Assembly: GCA_902779085.1 (NCBI GenBank)
Contig: CACYZY010000002.1
Location: forward strand, 405,148 to 469,147
DNA length: 64,000 nt
Direction of reading: 5' to 3'
DNA from: an uncultured Bacteroidales bacterium
GTDB taxonomy: Bacteria; Bacteroidota; Bacteroidia; Bacteroidales; Bacteroidaceae
Below the pieces are notes generated by a model. It saw only the letters and a program-made list of their open reading frames with translations. It ran no database searches and had not been told where the DNA came from. Shown piece by piece: positions 46,524 through 54,506 of this stretch (position 1 is the first letter of the stretch; each line of letters begins with the position of its first letter). A program made the position numbers and the translations under genes.

Positions 46524-46592
46524 ATTTGTCTTCAATATTTCCTTTCAGGGTTACGGAAATATTTTGAGAAGAGGCTTACCTAATGTGAATGT

Positions 46593-47123
46593 ATGGGGGA
46601 AAAAGAGGAGAATATGAATGGCATTTTAAGCAAGATATTAAACTTCTTGTCCTATAAAAATGGGGGTAGAAGACTGTCGTCTCTTATTTTGATAATTGGT
46701 GTAGTGCTGGTTTTAGTAATAGTATTTATTCTAACAACTAATAGATACGATAACAGTCAAGCTCTCACTAAAGAAACCATTAAAGAATCTACAATTAGTG
46801 ATATGTTCCCATGGGAAGATAAAGTAATAGATGGACAGGATGTTGAGATTACTGGAACTTGGTTTGAGCCTCATGGGGCAAGCCATAATATTGTGTTTAA
46901 CCAAGATAGCTCTTTTGTATATCACACTTATTCCTTCCCTACATCAACAACATCACAAGAGTTAATATATACAGGGAAATACAGAAAAGAAGGTATTAAG
47001 ATAAGCCTTTCTGATGAACAAGGTTGGGAATCTGTGATGTATTTAAGGCATAATGGAACGAATTATTTTTTGAGTGATTCCATTAAATCAAGGGGTATAT
47101 ATTTGGTACAGGGCAGTGAGTAA
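46593..47123 (+). CDS. Hypothetical membrane-anchored lipocalin-like protein
   Basis: 176 residues: short cytoplasmic leader, one membrane helix at ~30-48 (LSSLILIIGVVLVLVIVFIL), then a beta-rich domain (ITGTWFEPHGASHNIVFNQDSSFVYHTY, YTGKYRKEGIKISLSD) resembling the small lipocalin-like domains of Bacteroidetes. The ATG at 46614, preceded by GAGGAG, is an equally good start. Last gene of the AT-rich run. Confidence 0.6.
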   Translation: MGEKEENMNGILSKILNFLSYKNGGRRLSSLILIIGVVLVLVIVFILTTNRYDNSQALTKETIKESTISDMFPWEDKVIDGQDVEITGTWFEPHGASHNIVFNQDSSFVYHTYSFPTSTTSQELIYTGKYRKEGIKISLSDEQGWESVMYLRHNGTNYFLSDSIKSRGIYLVQGSE

Positions 47124-47175
47124 AAAGAAAGAACTGAAAAAACGCACTGACATGATGTTGTCATTATAAAAGAAA

Positions 47176-47197
47176 CACTGCCCTGTAGTAGGCAGTG
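47176..47197 (-). terminator. Terminator of tRNA-Leu
   Basis: CACTGCC (47176-47182) pairs with GGCAGTG (47191-47197); on the minus strand it is followed by TTTCTTTTA, so it best serves tRNA-Leu. Confidence 0.7.
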
Positions 47198-47210
47198 CTA
47201 TTATATTTAG

Positions 47211-47295
47211 TACCCGGAGTGGGACTTGAACCCACACAGCTGCAATAGCCAAGGGATTTTAAGTCCCTCGTGTCTACCGATTCCACCATCCGGGC
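47211..47295 (-). tRNA. tRNA-Leu (TAA)
   Basis: 85-nt class II cloverleaf on the minus strand: acceptor GCCCGGA/TCCGGGT with discriminator A; anticodon loop CTTAAAA reading TAA; long variable arm; T arm GGTTCAAGTCC. CCA is not encoded. Confidence 0.95.
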
Positions 47296-47313
47296 AGCCT
47301 TGGTTTTGCGGTG

Positions 47314-47344
47314 CAAAGATAATTGCTATTTTTTATTCTGCAAA
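47314..47344 (-). promoter_or_regulatory. Promoter of tRNA-Leu
   Basis: Minus strand: TTTG (47341-47344), 19-nt spacer, TATCTTTG (47314-47321) followed by CACCGC, matching the other tRNA promoters of the window. Confidence 0.75.
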
Positions 47345-47360
47345 AAATATCAGCAACTTT

Positions 47361-48695
47361 TTATACCTGTAGCAGTTGTTGAACGGCTTTCTCCACTTTC
47401 TCAAAGCCAAATTTTGCAAGTTCTTGACACATTAAATTGCCAATCTCAGCATTACATAGATTGCCTATGCTGCCTTCATGGGTGTGGTGAACCTCTTGCG
47501 TATGATGGAACTTGCCTGCTTCGAACTCCAATCCCACTTGTTTATAGGCATCACGGAAGGGTACGCCCTGCAACACCAGTTCGTTAACTCGCTCAACTGT
47601 AAAGATTGGCTGGTAGCGAGGGTCGTCGAGAATATGTGTATTTACCGTTAAACGACTGATGATGTAGGTAGTCATCTTCAGACAGTCTTTCAGCTCCTCG
47701 AATGCAGGGAGGAATACTTCCTTCAGTATTTGATAGTCGCGGAAATAGCCACTTGGCAGATTATTGCTGATAAGCATGATCTGCTGTGGTAAAGCTTGTA
47801 TTTTGTTGCACTTGGCACGAGTCAACTCAAACACATCTGGATTCTTCTTGTGGGGCATGATGCTGGAACCTGTTGTGCACTCATCTGGCAGTTTCACAAA
47901 GCCAAAGTTCTGGCTATTGAACATGCAGGCATCGAAAGCTAACTTGGCAATGGTACCGGCGATACTGGCCATAGCAAAAGATACATTACGTTCCATCTTG
48001 CCACGTCCCATCTGGGCATACACCACGTTGTAGTCCATTGAGTCAAAACCCAACAGCTCGGTGGTCATGGTGCGATTTAATGGGAATGATGAGCCATAAC
48101 CAGCAGCAGAGCCTAAAGGGTTGCGGTTAACCATGCGATAGGCAGCTTGGAGCAAAGTCATGTCATCAACCAGACTTTCGGCATAGGCACCCAGCCACAG
48201 ACCGAAAGACGAAGGCATCGCAATCTGCAAGTGGGTATAACCTGGCATCAGTACGTCTTTATAACGCTCACTCTGCTCTATCAAAGTGTCGAACAATTGC
48301 TTGGATAGTTCTGCTATTTCCTGTAACTGAGCACGGGTAAACAGTTTAAGGTCAACCAGTACTTGGTCGTTACGAGAGCGACCGCTGTGTATCTTCTTGC
48401 CGATGTCTCCCAAAGTGCGGGTGAGCATCAGTTCCACTTGTGAATGGACATCTTCTATGCCTTCTTCAATTACAAACTCACCCTTGATAGCCACCTCATA
48501 TATCTTTCTCAACTCCTGAAGCAGCACTTTTAGCTCGTCTGAGGTTAGAAGTCCTATGCTTTCAAGCATGGTGATATGTGCCATACTGCCCATTACGTCG
48601 TATGGTGCCAGATAGAGATCCATTTCGCGATCCCGACCTATGGTGAAACGTTCTATTTCTTTATCTATCTGTGTGGATTTTTCCCAAAGCTTCAT
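47361..48695 (-). CDS. argH: Argininosuccinate lyase
   Basis: 444 residues, fumarase/aspartase superfamily; last step of arginine synthesis. Signature GSSIMPHKKNP, with SGRSRNDQV and TPGYTHLQ-like MPGYTHLQIAMP blocks. The ATG at 48695 (MKLWEKS) matches the family start better than the longer frame from 48722. The argF' gene of the same pathway is 13 kb away. Confidence 0.95.
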   Translation of the reverse strand: MKLWEKSTQIDKEIERFTIGRDREMDLYLAPYDVMGSMAHITMLESIGLLTSDELKVLLQELRKIYEVAIKGEFVIEEGIEDVHSQVELMLTRTLGDIGKKIHSGRSRNDQVLVDLKLFTRAQLQEIAELSKQLFDTLIEQSERYKDVLMPGYTHLQIAMPSSFGLWLGAYAESLVDDMTLLQAAYRMVNRNPLGSAAGYGSSFPLNRTMTTELLGFDSMDYNVVYAQMGRGKMERNVSFAMASIAGTIAKLAFDACMFNSQNFGFVKLPDECTTGSSIMPHKKNPDVFELTRAKCNKIQALPQQIMLISNNLPSGYFRDYQILKEVFLPAFEELKDCLKMTTYIISRLTVNTHILDDPRYQPIFTVERVNELVLQGVPFRDAYKQVGLEFEAGKFHHTQEVHHTHEGSIGNLCNAEIGNLMCQELAKFGFEKVEKAVQQLLQV

Positions 48696-48755
48696 AAGTA
48701 AATGAAAATTGAGACGGAGCATGCCCCGTCTCTGTTTGTAACTCTGTATTTGTAT

Positions 48756-49169
48756 TTAGTACGGAACTTGTGCCAAAGCTTCCACGATGCGGTTCAAACC
48801 ATCTTTAATAGGCTTCTGCACCATGCCTAACATGAAAGGGTTGAGCTGCAGACCAGCTATCAGTTTCATCTCACATGCTTCAGCACCTTTAGGTATCAGT
48901 TCCATACGGATATCGAATGGGATGGGTGATTGAACAGTGCCATAGGTCACACTATGGAAGGGTTCAGTGTCCTTAATCTGCATTGATACAGCACCCATTG
49001 GTGTCTTGAAAGTGAGCATACCGTTGTCGAGGCTTATATTATCTAACTTGTCAGCAGGAATGCGCTCTTTCAGTTTTTCCAGGTTGTCTGCATTTGACAA
49101 CTTCTCAAATACACTGCGCTGAGGAGCCTCAATACGTTTGGTATCGCTCTCAAAACTCGTAGTACTCAT
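48756..49169 (-). CDS. SRPBCC-type small protein
   Basis: 137 residues: EAPQRSVFEKLSNADNLEKL, TFKTPMGAVSMQIKDTEPFHSVTYGT and a C-terminal helix GMVQKPIKDGLNRIVEAL fit the START/SRPBCC hydrophobic-pocket fold. Function unknown. It sits between pyrE and argH on the same strand with short gaps, so likely cotranscribed. Confidence 0.7.
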   Translation of the reverse strand: MSTTSFESDTKRIEAPQRSVFEKLSNADNLEKLKERIPADKLDNISLDNGMLTFKTPMGAVSMQIKDTEPFHSVTYGTVQSPIPFDIRMELIPKGAEACEMKLIAGLQLNPFMLGMVQKPIKDGLNRIVEALAQVPY

Positions 49170-49214
49170 AGTTTGTTTATTTAACAAAATGGGAATGACC
49201 CATTACTGTATTTA

Positions 49215-49856
49215 TTATTTTAAGTCGTCACCCCAATGAGCTGGGTCCTTGCGCCATTCGTTCAGCGTTGGGATATCTTTCTCTTCGATATAACCAGTCT
49301 TAAGGGCTGTTTCAATAACGGCATCGTAGTCGGTGAGGGTTACCAAAGGCACTTTCGCTTCTTTGAAAGCTTTCTCAGCTACAGGGAAGCCGTAAGTATA
49401 GCTGGCCACCATGCCAATTACCTCGCAACCGTCTCTGCGGATAGCTTCCACAGCTTTTAAGCTACTGCCACCTGTTGAGATAAGGTCTTCCACTACCACA
49501 ACTTTCATGCCTGGGCGCAATTCTCCTTCAATCAGATTTTCCAAGCCATGATCTTTTGGTTTGGAGCGAACATATACGAAAGGTAAGTTCAGGGCATCAG
49601 CTACCAATGCTCCTTGAGGTATGGCACCTGTGGCAACTCCTGCCACTGCATCAACTTGTGGGAAGTGTTCTAAGATGATACGAGTGATTTCATATTTTAC
49701 AAAACTGCGCAAGGAGGGATATGAAAGGGTCTTGCGGTTGTCACAATAGAATGGTGATTTCCAGCCTGAAGCCCAGGTGAAAGGGTTGGCTGGCTGTAAT
49801 TTAATGGCTTTAATCTTTAAAAGCTTTTCAGCAAACAGTCTCTCTAACGTTTTCAT
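49215..49856 (-). CDS. pyrE: Orotate phosphoribosyltransferase
   Basis: 213 residues. Makes OMP from orotate and PRPP in pyrimidine synthesis. PRPP motif VVVVEDLISTGGSS, the flexible loop RSKPKDHGLENLIEG, and N-terminal SGWKSPFYCDNRKTLS. The start at 49856 matches the family; the longer frame to 49934 would overlap recX. Confidence 0.95.
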   Translation of the reverse strand: MKTLERLFAEKLLKIKAIKLQPANPFTWASGWKSPFYCDNRKTLSYPSLRSFVKYEITRIILEHFPQVDAVAGVATGAIPQGALVADALNLPFVYVRSKPKDHGLENLIEGELRPGMKVVVVEDLISTGGSSLKAVEAIRRDGCEVIGMVASYTYGFPVAEKAFKEAKVPLVTLTDYDAVIETALKTGYIEEKDIPTLNEWRKDPAHWGDDLK

Positions 49857-49930
49857 AGCACTATCATTTTTCAAAAAACAATGCAAAAGTAAATAAAAGA
49901 ATGGTAATCCCGAAATGATTGGCTCTTTTT

Positions 49931-50389
49931 TCAATCATCTATGTTGCATAACACTTCTTCATAAGTGAAGCCTCGCTGCAGGGCGAAGCGTGTGAGCTTG
50001 GCTCGCATCTGGTATTCGTCTTCCTCTTTCAACGATTTGCGCTTCTGATTCAGTAAGTCACACAGTATCTGCATGTATTCCTCTCGGTCGATTACCTCGT
50101 CCATCAGTGGCTTGAATACTGCTGGGGGAATCTGTTTTTGGCGAAGGCCTTGTTCAATCTTGATGCGCCCCCACTTGGCAAATCGGTATTTGTCGTTGAT
50201 ATAGGCTTTGGCGTAGCGTTGCTCGTTGATAAAACCCTGTTGGCACAATTGGCTGACAATGTGTTGGACTTCTTCTCCTTCAAATCCCCATTGATGAAGC
50301 TTTTCGCAAACGTCAGCAATGCAATGTTCTCCCTTTGAACAATAGCTGGCAGCCTTGGATAGGGCTTCTGATGGTGTTAATGGTTTCAT
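49931..50389 (-). CDS. recX: Regulatory protein RecX
   Basis: 152 residues of small three-helix repeats: ALSKAASYCSKGEHCIADVCEKLHQWG, LCQQGFINEQRYAKAYINDKYRFAKWGRIKIEQGLRQKQI, and KLTRFALQRGFTYEEVL. RecX modulates RecA filaments. It lies between prmC and pyrE on the same strand; recA is not in the window. Confidence 0.92.
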   Translation of the reverse strand: MKPLTPSEALSKAASYCSKGEHCIADVCEKLHQWGFEGEEVQHIVSQLCQQGFINEQRYAKAYINDKYRFAKWGRIKIEQGLRQKQIPPAVFKPLMDEVIDREEYMQILCDLLNQKRKSLKEEDEYQMRAKLTRFALQRGFTYEEVLCNIDD

Positions 50390-50410
50390 GTAGTATATTG
50401 ATTACTTTCA

Positions 50411-51265
50411 TTAATGACTAATTGTAAATCTGGCAAAAACGAAGCGGTCATTGTGACTTATGTCTTGCATGACTTTTACATCTTGATATCCTAAATCCTC
50501 CAATAATGCTTTTACTTCCTTTCCGAAAGCATAGTTGATTTCAAAGGCAAGCATCCCACCTTCTTTTAACATCGTAAGTCCTAATTGACCTATCTTTCGA
50601 TAGAAAAGCAAAGGGTCATCATTTGGTACGAACAATGCTTTGTGTGGCTCATACCGTAAAACGTTGGGTGACATCTTATCAGCTTCTTTTACAGTTATAT
50701 ACGGAGGGTTGCTCACGATGGTGTCGTAAAACCTTGTTTGCTCAATAGATGGCTGGAAGGAAAGGATATCGGCCAGAAAGAATGTAACGCCGCCCTTCAA
50801 TTTTTCATTATTCAATTTGGCAATTGAGAGTGCTTCCTCTGAAATGTCGCAAGCGAAGACTTTAGCATTTGGCAGGGCCAATGACAAAGAAATCGCTATG
50901 CATCCACTTCCTGTTCCTATGTCGAGTATCAATGATTCCGGGGATAGCTGGTCTGCTAAAAGTTGTACAAGTTCTTCAGTTTCAGGGCGAGGAATCAGTA
51001 CGTCGGGCGTCACATAAAACCTTCTTCCGCAAAAAGGGGCTTGCTGTTGTATGTATTGTATAGGTTCGAATTCTTTCAATCTTGAAAGGATAGCCTGCAG
51101 AAAAATTTTCTGGTTTGCCGATAAAGCTATATCTTTGCCAAGGAAATAGTCAACAGGTGATTGTCCCAGCATCTCCTGGCAAATGATGCGGGTCAGGGCA
51201 TTGGCTTCTTGCTTGCCGTAAAGGGGGAGCAGGGCCTGACGTATTTCTGTGATGACGTTTGGCAT
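50411..51265 (-). CDS. prmC: Release factor glutamine methyltransferase
   Basis: 284 residues. SAM-dependent methylation of the GGQ glutamine of peptide-chain release factors. Helical N-terminal domain, SAM motif ILDIGTGSGCIAISLSLALPNA, and the catalytic NPPY in IVSNPPYI. Start at 51265 (MPNVITEIRQ), leaving 38 bp to the divergent ribD; on the minus strand TACTTTTG at 51275-51282 is a possible -7 box, but it lies only 9 bases from the ATG. Confidence 0.94.
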   Translation of the reverse strand: MPNVITEIRQALLPLYGKQEANALTRIICQEMLGQSPVDYFLGKDIALSANQKIFLQAILSRLKEFEPIQYIQQQAPFCGRRFYVTPDVLIPRPETEELVQLLADQLSPESLILDIGTGSGCIAISLSLALPNAKVFACDISEEALSIAKLNNEKLKGGVTFFLADILSFQPSIEQTRFYDTIVSNPPYITVKEADKMSPNVLRYEPHKALFVPNDDPLLFYRKIGQLGLTMLKEGGMLAFEINYAFGKEVKALLEDLGYQDVKVMQDISHNDRFVFARFTISH

Positions 51266-51303
51266 AATTCTCGCCAAAAGTACAGATAATTTGAGAAAAG
51301 ACG

Positions 51304-52344
51304 ATGACAAATGATGAAAAATATATGATGCGTTGCATCCAACTGGCCCAAAACGGCAAGTTGGGAGCAGCTCCTAATCCTATGGTAGGTGCTGTGGTGG
51401 TTTGTGACGGACGCATTATCGGTGAGGGCTATCATGCGAAATGTGGTGAAGCCCATGCTGAGGTAAATGCCATAAATAGTGTGAAAGATGAGTCTTTGTT
51501 GCGTCGAAGCACTTTATATGTGAGTCTTGAACCTTGTGCTCATTATGGCAAAACACCACCATGTGCTAAGCTGATTGTTAGCAAAGGAATCCCTAAAGTG
51601 GTGATTGGGTGCCAAGATCCATTCAGTAAAGTGGCTGGTAAAGGCATTGAGATATTAAAACAAGCTGGGTGTGAGGTCGTTGTAGGGGTATTGGAAAAGG
51701 AATGTCAAGATTTAAACAAAGCTTTCTTTACAGTGCAATTAAAACATAGACCTTTTATCACGCTGAAGTGGGCACAATCGGCTGATGGCTTCATGGATGT
51801 TGAAAGAAATGACGGTGAACCTGTAAAACTTTCCTCACCTTTAACTCAGTTGATCGCTCACAAGCGTCGTGCAGAGCACCAAGCAATAATAGTGGGTACG
51901 CAGACAGCTAGGCTTGACAACCCTTCATTGAATGTAAGAGATTGGTGTGGGCCGCAACCATTGCGTATCGTGATTGATAAGGATCTTACATTACCTCGTC
52001 ATCTTCATCTTTTTGATGGTAGCCAGCCTACCTTAGTGGTTACTGAAAAGAATGAAAAAATAGCAGGTGCTATGACTCTTCAAGTAGATTTTAACCAGAG
52101 TATTCTGCCCCAGCTGATGGAAGAGTTGCAGAGGAGGAACATTCAATCTTTGTTGGTGGAAGGCGGATCTAAATTGTTACAATCTTTCATCGATGAGGGG
52201 TTATGGGACGAAGCTTATGTAGAACATTGTCCACAGGTTTTGGGGCATGGAATTTTGTCACCAAGTCTTATTAATCCTAAAAAATCATTCAAAAAAAGCC
52301 TAATTATGGGCCGAAACTACCATATATTTTATAATTTTGTATAA
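51304..52344 (+). CDS. ribD: Riboflavin biosynthesis deaminase/reductase
   Basis: 346 residues, two domains. The deaminase at 1-~145 has the zinc site HAE (His51, Glu53) and PCAHYGKTPPC; the reductase follows with TLKWAQSADGFMD, GTQTARLDNPSLNVR and LLVEGGSKLLQSF. Performs the second and third steps of riboflavin synthesis. Divergent from prmC. Confidence 0.95.
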   Translation: MTNDEKYMMRCIQLAQNGKLGAAPNPMVGAVVVCDGRIIGEGYHAKCGEAHAEVNAINSVKDESLLRRSTLYVSLEPCAHYGKTPPCAKLIVSKGIPKVVIGCQDPFSKVAGKGIEILKQAGCEVVVGVLEKECQDLNKAFFTVQLKHRPFITLKWAQSADGFMDVERNDGEPVKLSSPLTQLIAHKRRAEHQAIIVGTQTARLDNPSLNVRDWCGPQPLRIVIDKDLTLPRHLHLFDGSQPTLVVTEKNEKIAGAMTLQVDFNQSILPQLMEELQRRNIQSLLVEGGSKLLQSFIDEGLWDEAYVEHCPQVLGHGILSPSLINPKKSFKKSLIMGRNYHIFYNFV

Positions 52345-52382
52345 AACTTCGTCAGAAATCTGCACATAAGAAAATTGTTTTT

Positions 52383-52390
52383 TAATTTTG
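52383..52390 (+). promoter_or_regulatory. -7 element for DUF6242 lipoprotein gene
   Basis: TAATTTTG, 29 bases before the ATG at 52420; no clear -33 box. Confidence 0.4.
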
Positions 52391-52419
52391 CAGGTTGTAA
52401 ATAAGAAAAGAAGACTTTG

Positions 52420-53721
52420 ATGAGAACAAAACTCTTAATAGCCATAGCCTGTTTGATGGGTGTTTGTATCGGATTCGGTGCTTGCGTAAAAGGAAATGAC
52501 GAAGGGAAAACCGAAGTGAATATCAGTACTTATGTGACGGCTTTTGGTATTGATACTATATATGGGAAATATTATAAGTTCAGCATTGACCAGCTGAACC
52601 ATGTTATTTTCAACGCAGATTCTCTGCCCATTGGTGCAGATACATTGCTGAACAATATTGCCATAGATACTTTCTCGGCATCAGGCTATATCACTTCTGG
52701 ATTACTTGATTCTATAGTAATCGTCGGCAACAAGGCTGATCTTACTCCTGCTATTAATAAACCAGGACTTACATTTAAAATTATATCCAGTGATGCTAGT
52801 AGGTCACAGGAGTATAGTTTACAAATAAACGTTCATAAAGAAGATCCAGAGGCTGCTTCATGGATGCGTATTGCTAAGCTGCCTACTGAATTCCTGGCTG
52901 CCCGGAGTACAGACCAGAAGGTGCTGATTAAGGGTGATGAACTATTTGTGCTGCTGCGTGGTGATTTGTTGCTGAAAGCTGATATCAGCGATGAGTCGAA
53001 TTATTCATGGGGAATTCATAATATGGCAGGTCTGCCTGCTGATGCCATGTTACATTCCACACTTAGCTATGCTGATACTCTTTATTTGATATCCGCATCG
53101 GGCGATGTCTATAACAGCGAGAATGGTGAAGTTTGGCAGAAAAATGAAACTTTGAGTGGAGGCGTTATATCATTGTTAGCAGCTTTCTCTGATAAATTGA
53201 CTGCCATCAGGAAAGTGGATGGAGAACAATATTATTGTCTAACATCTGCATCTACAAAAGGATGGACAGATGGTGAGCACGTTCAATCGGGTTTCCCAAC
53301 AAAGAAAGTAAGTTCAGATGTTTATCTATCAAGCACAGGTGTGGAAAGAGCTATTTTGGTAGGTACGCCCTTAAAAACTGATGATAGAATTGTGCCTTGG
53401 ATGACTATTGATGGTGATGATTGGGGCGCAATGACTACGGACACAGAGTATTATTGTCCACCATTTGAAAATCCAGTTGTGATATATTACAATAAGTTTT
53501 TCTATATTTGGGGTAATGAGCTGGATGAAATGTATGAGTCTATGGGTGGCTTGGTCTGGGGAAAATCTGTTGGCAAATTCCAATTGCCGTTAGAGGTGAG
53601 CGGACATAAACAATATGCGATGACAGTTGACACCTCCAACTTTATTTGGTTACTTGTTATAGGTGACGGTGATGAAGATACACAGCTATGGCGTGGACGT
53701 CTTAATAAATTGAACTATTAA
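52420..53721 (+). CDS. DUF6242-type lipoprotein
   Basis: 433 residues. Lipoprotein signal with lipobox FGAC (Cys22). An N-terminal beta domain (~30-140, ending [18 protein letters not shown], a cadherin-like/DUF5018-type pattern) is followed by a repeated beta region (~150-430) with propeller-like strands ([45 protein letters not shown]). This is the look of the Bacteroidetes DUF6242 family; function unknown, cell-surface location likely. Confidence 0.75.
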   Translation: MRTKLLIAIACLMGVCIGFGACVKGNDEGKTEVNISTYVTAFGIDTIYGKYYKFSIDQLNHVIFNADSLPIGADTLLNNIAIDTFSASGYITSGLLDSIVIVGNKADLTPAINKPGLTFKIISSDASRSQEYSLQINVHKEDPEAASWMRIAKLPTEFLAARSTDQKVLIKGDELFVLLRGDLLLKADISDESNYSWGIHNMAGLPADAMLHSTLSYADTLYLISASGDVYNSENGEVWQKNETLSGGVISLLAAFSDKLTAIRKVDGEQYYCLTSASTKGWTDGEHVQSGFPTKKVSSDVYLSSTGVERAILVGTPLKTDDRIVPWMTIDGDDWGAMTTDTEYYCPPFENPVVIYYNKFFYIWGNELDEMYESMGGLVWGKSVGKFQLPLEVSGHKQYAMTVDTSNFIWLLVIGDGDEDTQLWRGRLNKLNY

Positions 53722-53734
53722 TGATTGCTGGTGT

Positions 53735-54478
53735 ATGGAGGAACATATACAATTGGATATGAAATGTATGCCGTCTCATGTGGCGATTATCATGGATGGT
53801 AATGGCCGATGGGCTAAACAGCGTGGGATGGAGCGCACTTTTGGACACCAGGCTGGGGCTGAGACGGTACATCAGATAGTAGAAGAAGCTGCTAGATTGG
53901 GTATTAAATACCTTACTTTATATACTTTTTCGACGGAGAATTGGAATCGTCCTACTGAGGAGATTACTGCGTTGATGGGGTTGCTCTTTGAACATATAGA
54001 AGAGGAGACCTTTATGAAAAATAATGTTAGTTTTAAGGTGATTGGAGATATTGATAAATTACCTAACTATGTGCTGGGAAAGTTGAAAAAGTGTATAGAG
54101 CATACCTCACGTAATACAGGAATGTCGCTGGTTCTTGCTTTGAGCTATTCTTCAAAGTGGGAACTAACAGAGGCTGCACGACAGATTGCTACTGAGGTGA
54201 AGGATGGTAAATTACAATTGTCTAATATAGATAGTGACACAATACAACAGCATTTGGCTACTAAGGATATGCCAGATGTAGACTTGCTGATTCGTACGGG
54301 TGGAGAACAGCGCTTGAGCAATTATTTGCTTTGGCAATGTGCTTATGCTGAATTATATTTCTGCGATACATATTGGCCAGACTTCAAGGAACAGGAATTG
54401 AGGAAAGCGATAGCTGATTACCAGAATCGCGAGAGGCGATACGGAAAGACAAGTGAACAATTAAGATCCGATGATTAG
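53735..54478 (+). CDS. uppS: Isoprenyl (undecaprenyl diphosphate) synthase
   Basis: 247 residues, cis-prenyltransferase making the C55 carrier for cell-wall glycans. [14 protein letters not shown] (Asp21), [19 protein letters not shown], and [26 protein letters not shown] are all present. Its end overlaps the frame of bamA by 8 bp if the first bamA ATG is used. Confidence 0.96.
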   Translation: MEEHIQLDMKCMPSHVAIIMDGNGRWAKQRGMERTFGHQAGAETVHQIVEEAARLGIKYLTLYTFSTENWNRPTEEITALMGLLFEHIEEETFMKNNVSFKVIGDIDKLPNYVLGKLKKCIEHTSRNTGMSLVLALSYSSKWELTEAARQIATEVKDGKLQLSNIDSDTIQQHLATKDMPDVDLLIRTGGEQRLSNYLLWQCAYAELYFCDTYWPDFKEQELRKAIADYQNRERRYGKTSEQLRSDD

Positions 54479-54506
54479 TGTTGATAGTTTAAAGTTGAAA
54501 AAGAAG

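Noticed and set aside
42436-47295. Island integrated at tRNA-Leu
   Set aside because: The 3' end of the tRNA faces the run, but I see no duplicate of its end at the left side and no integrase gene.
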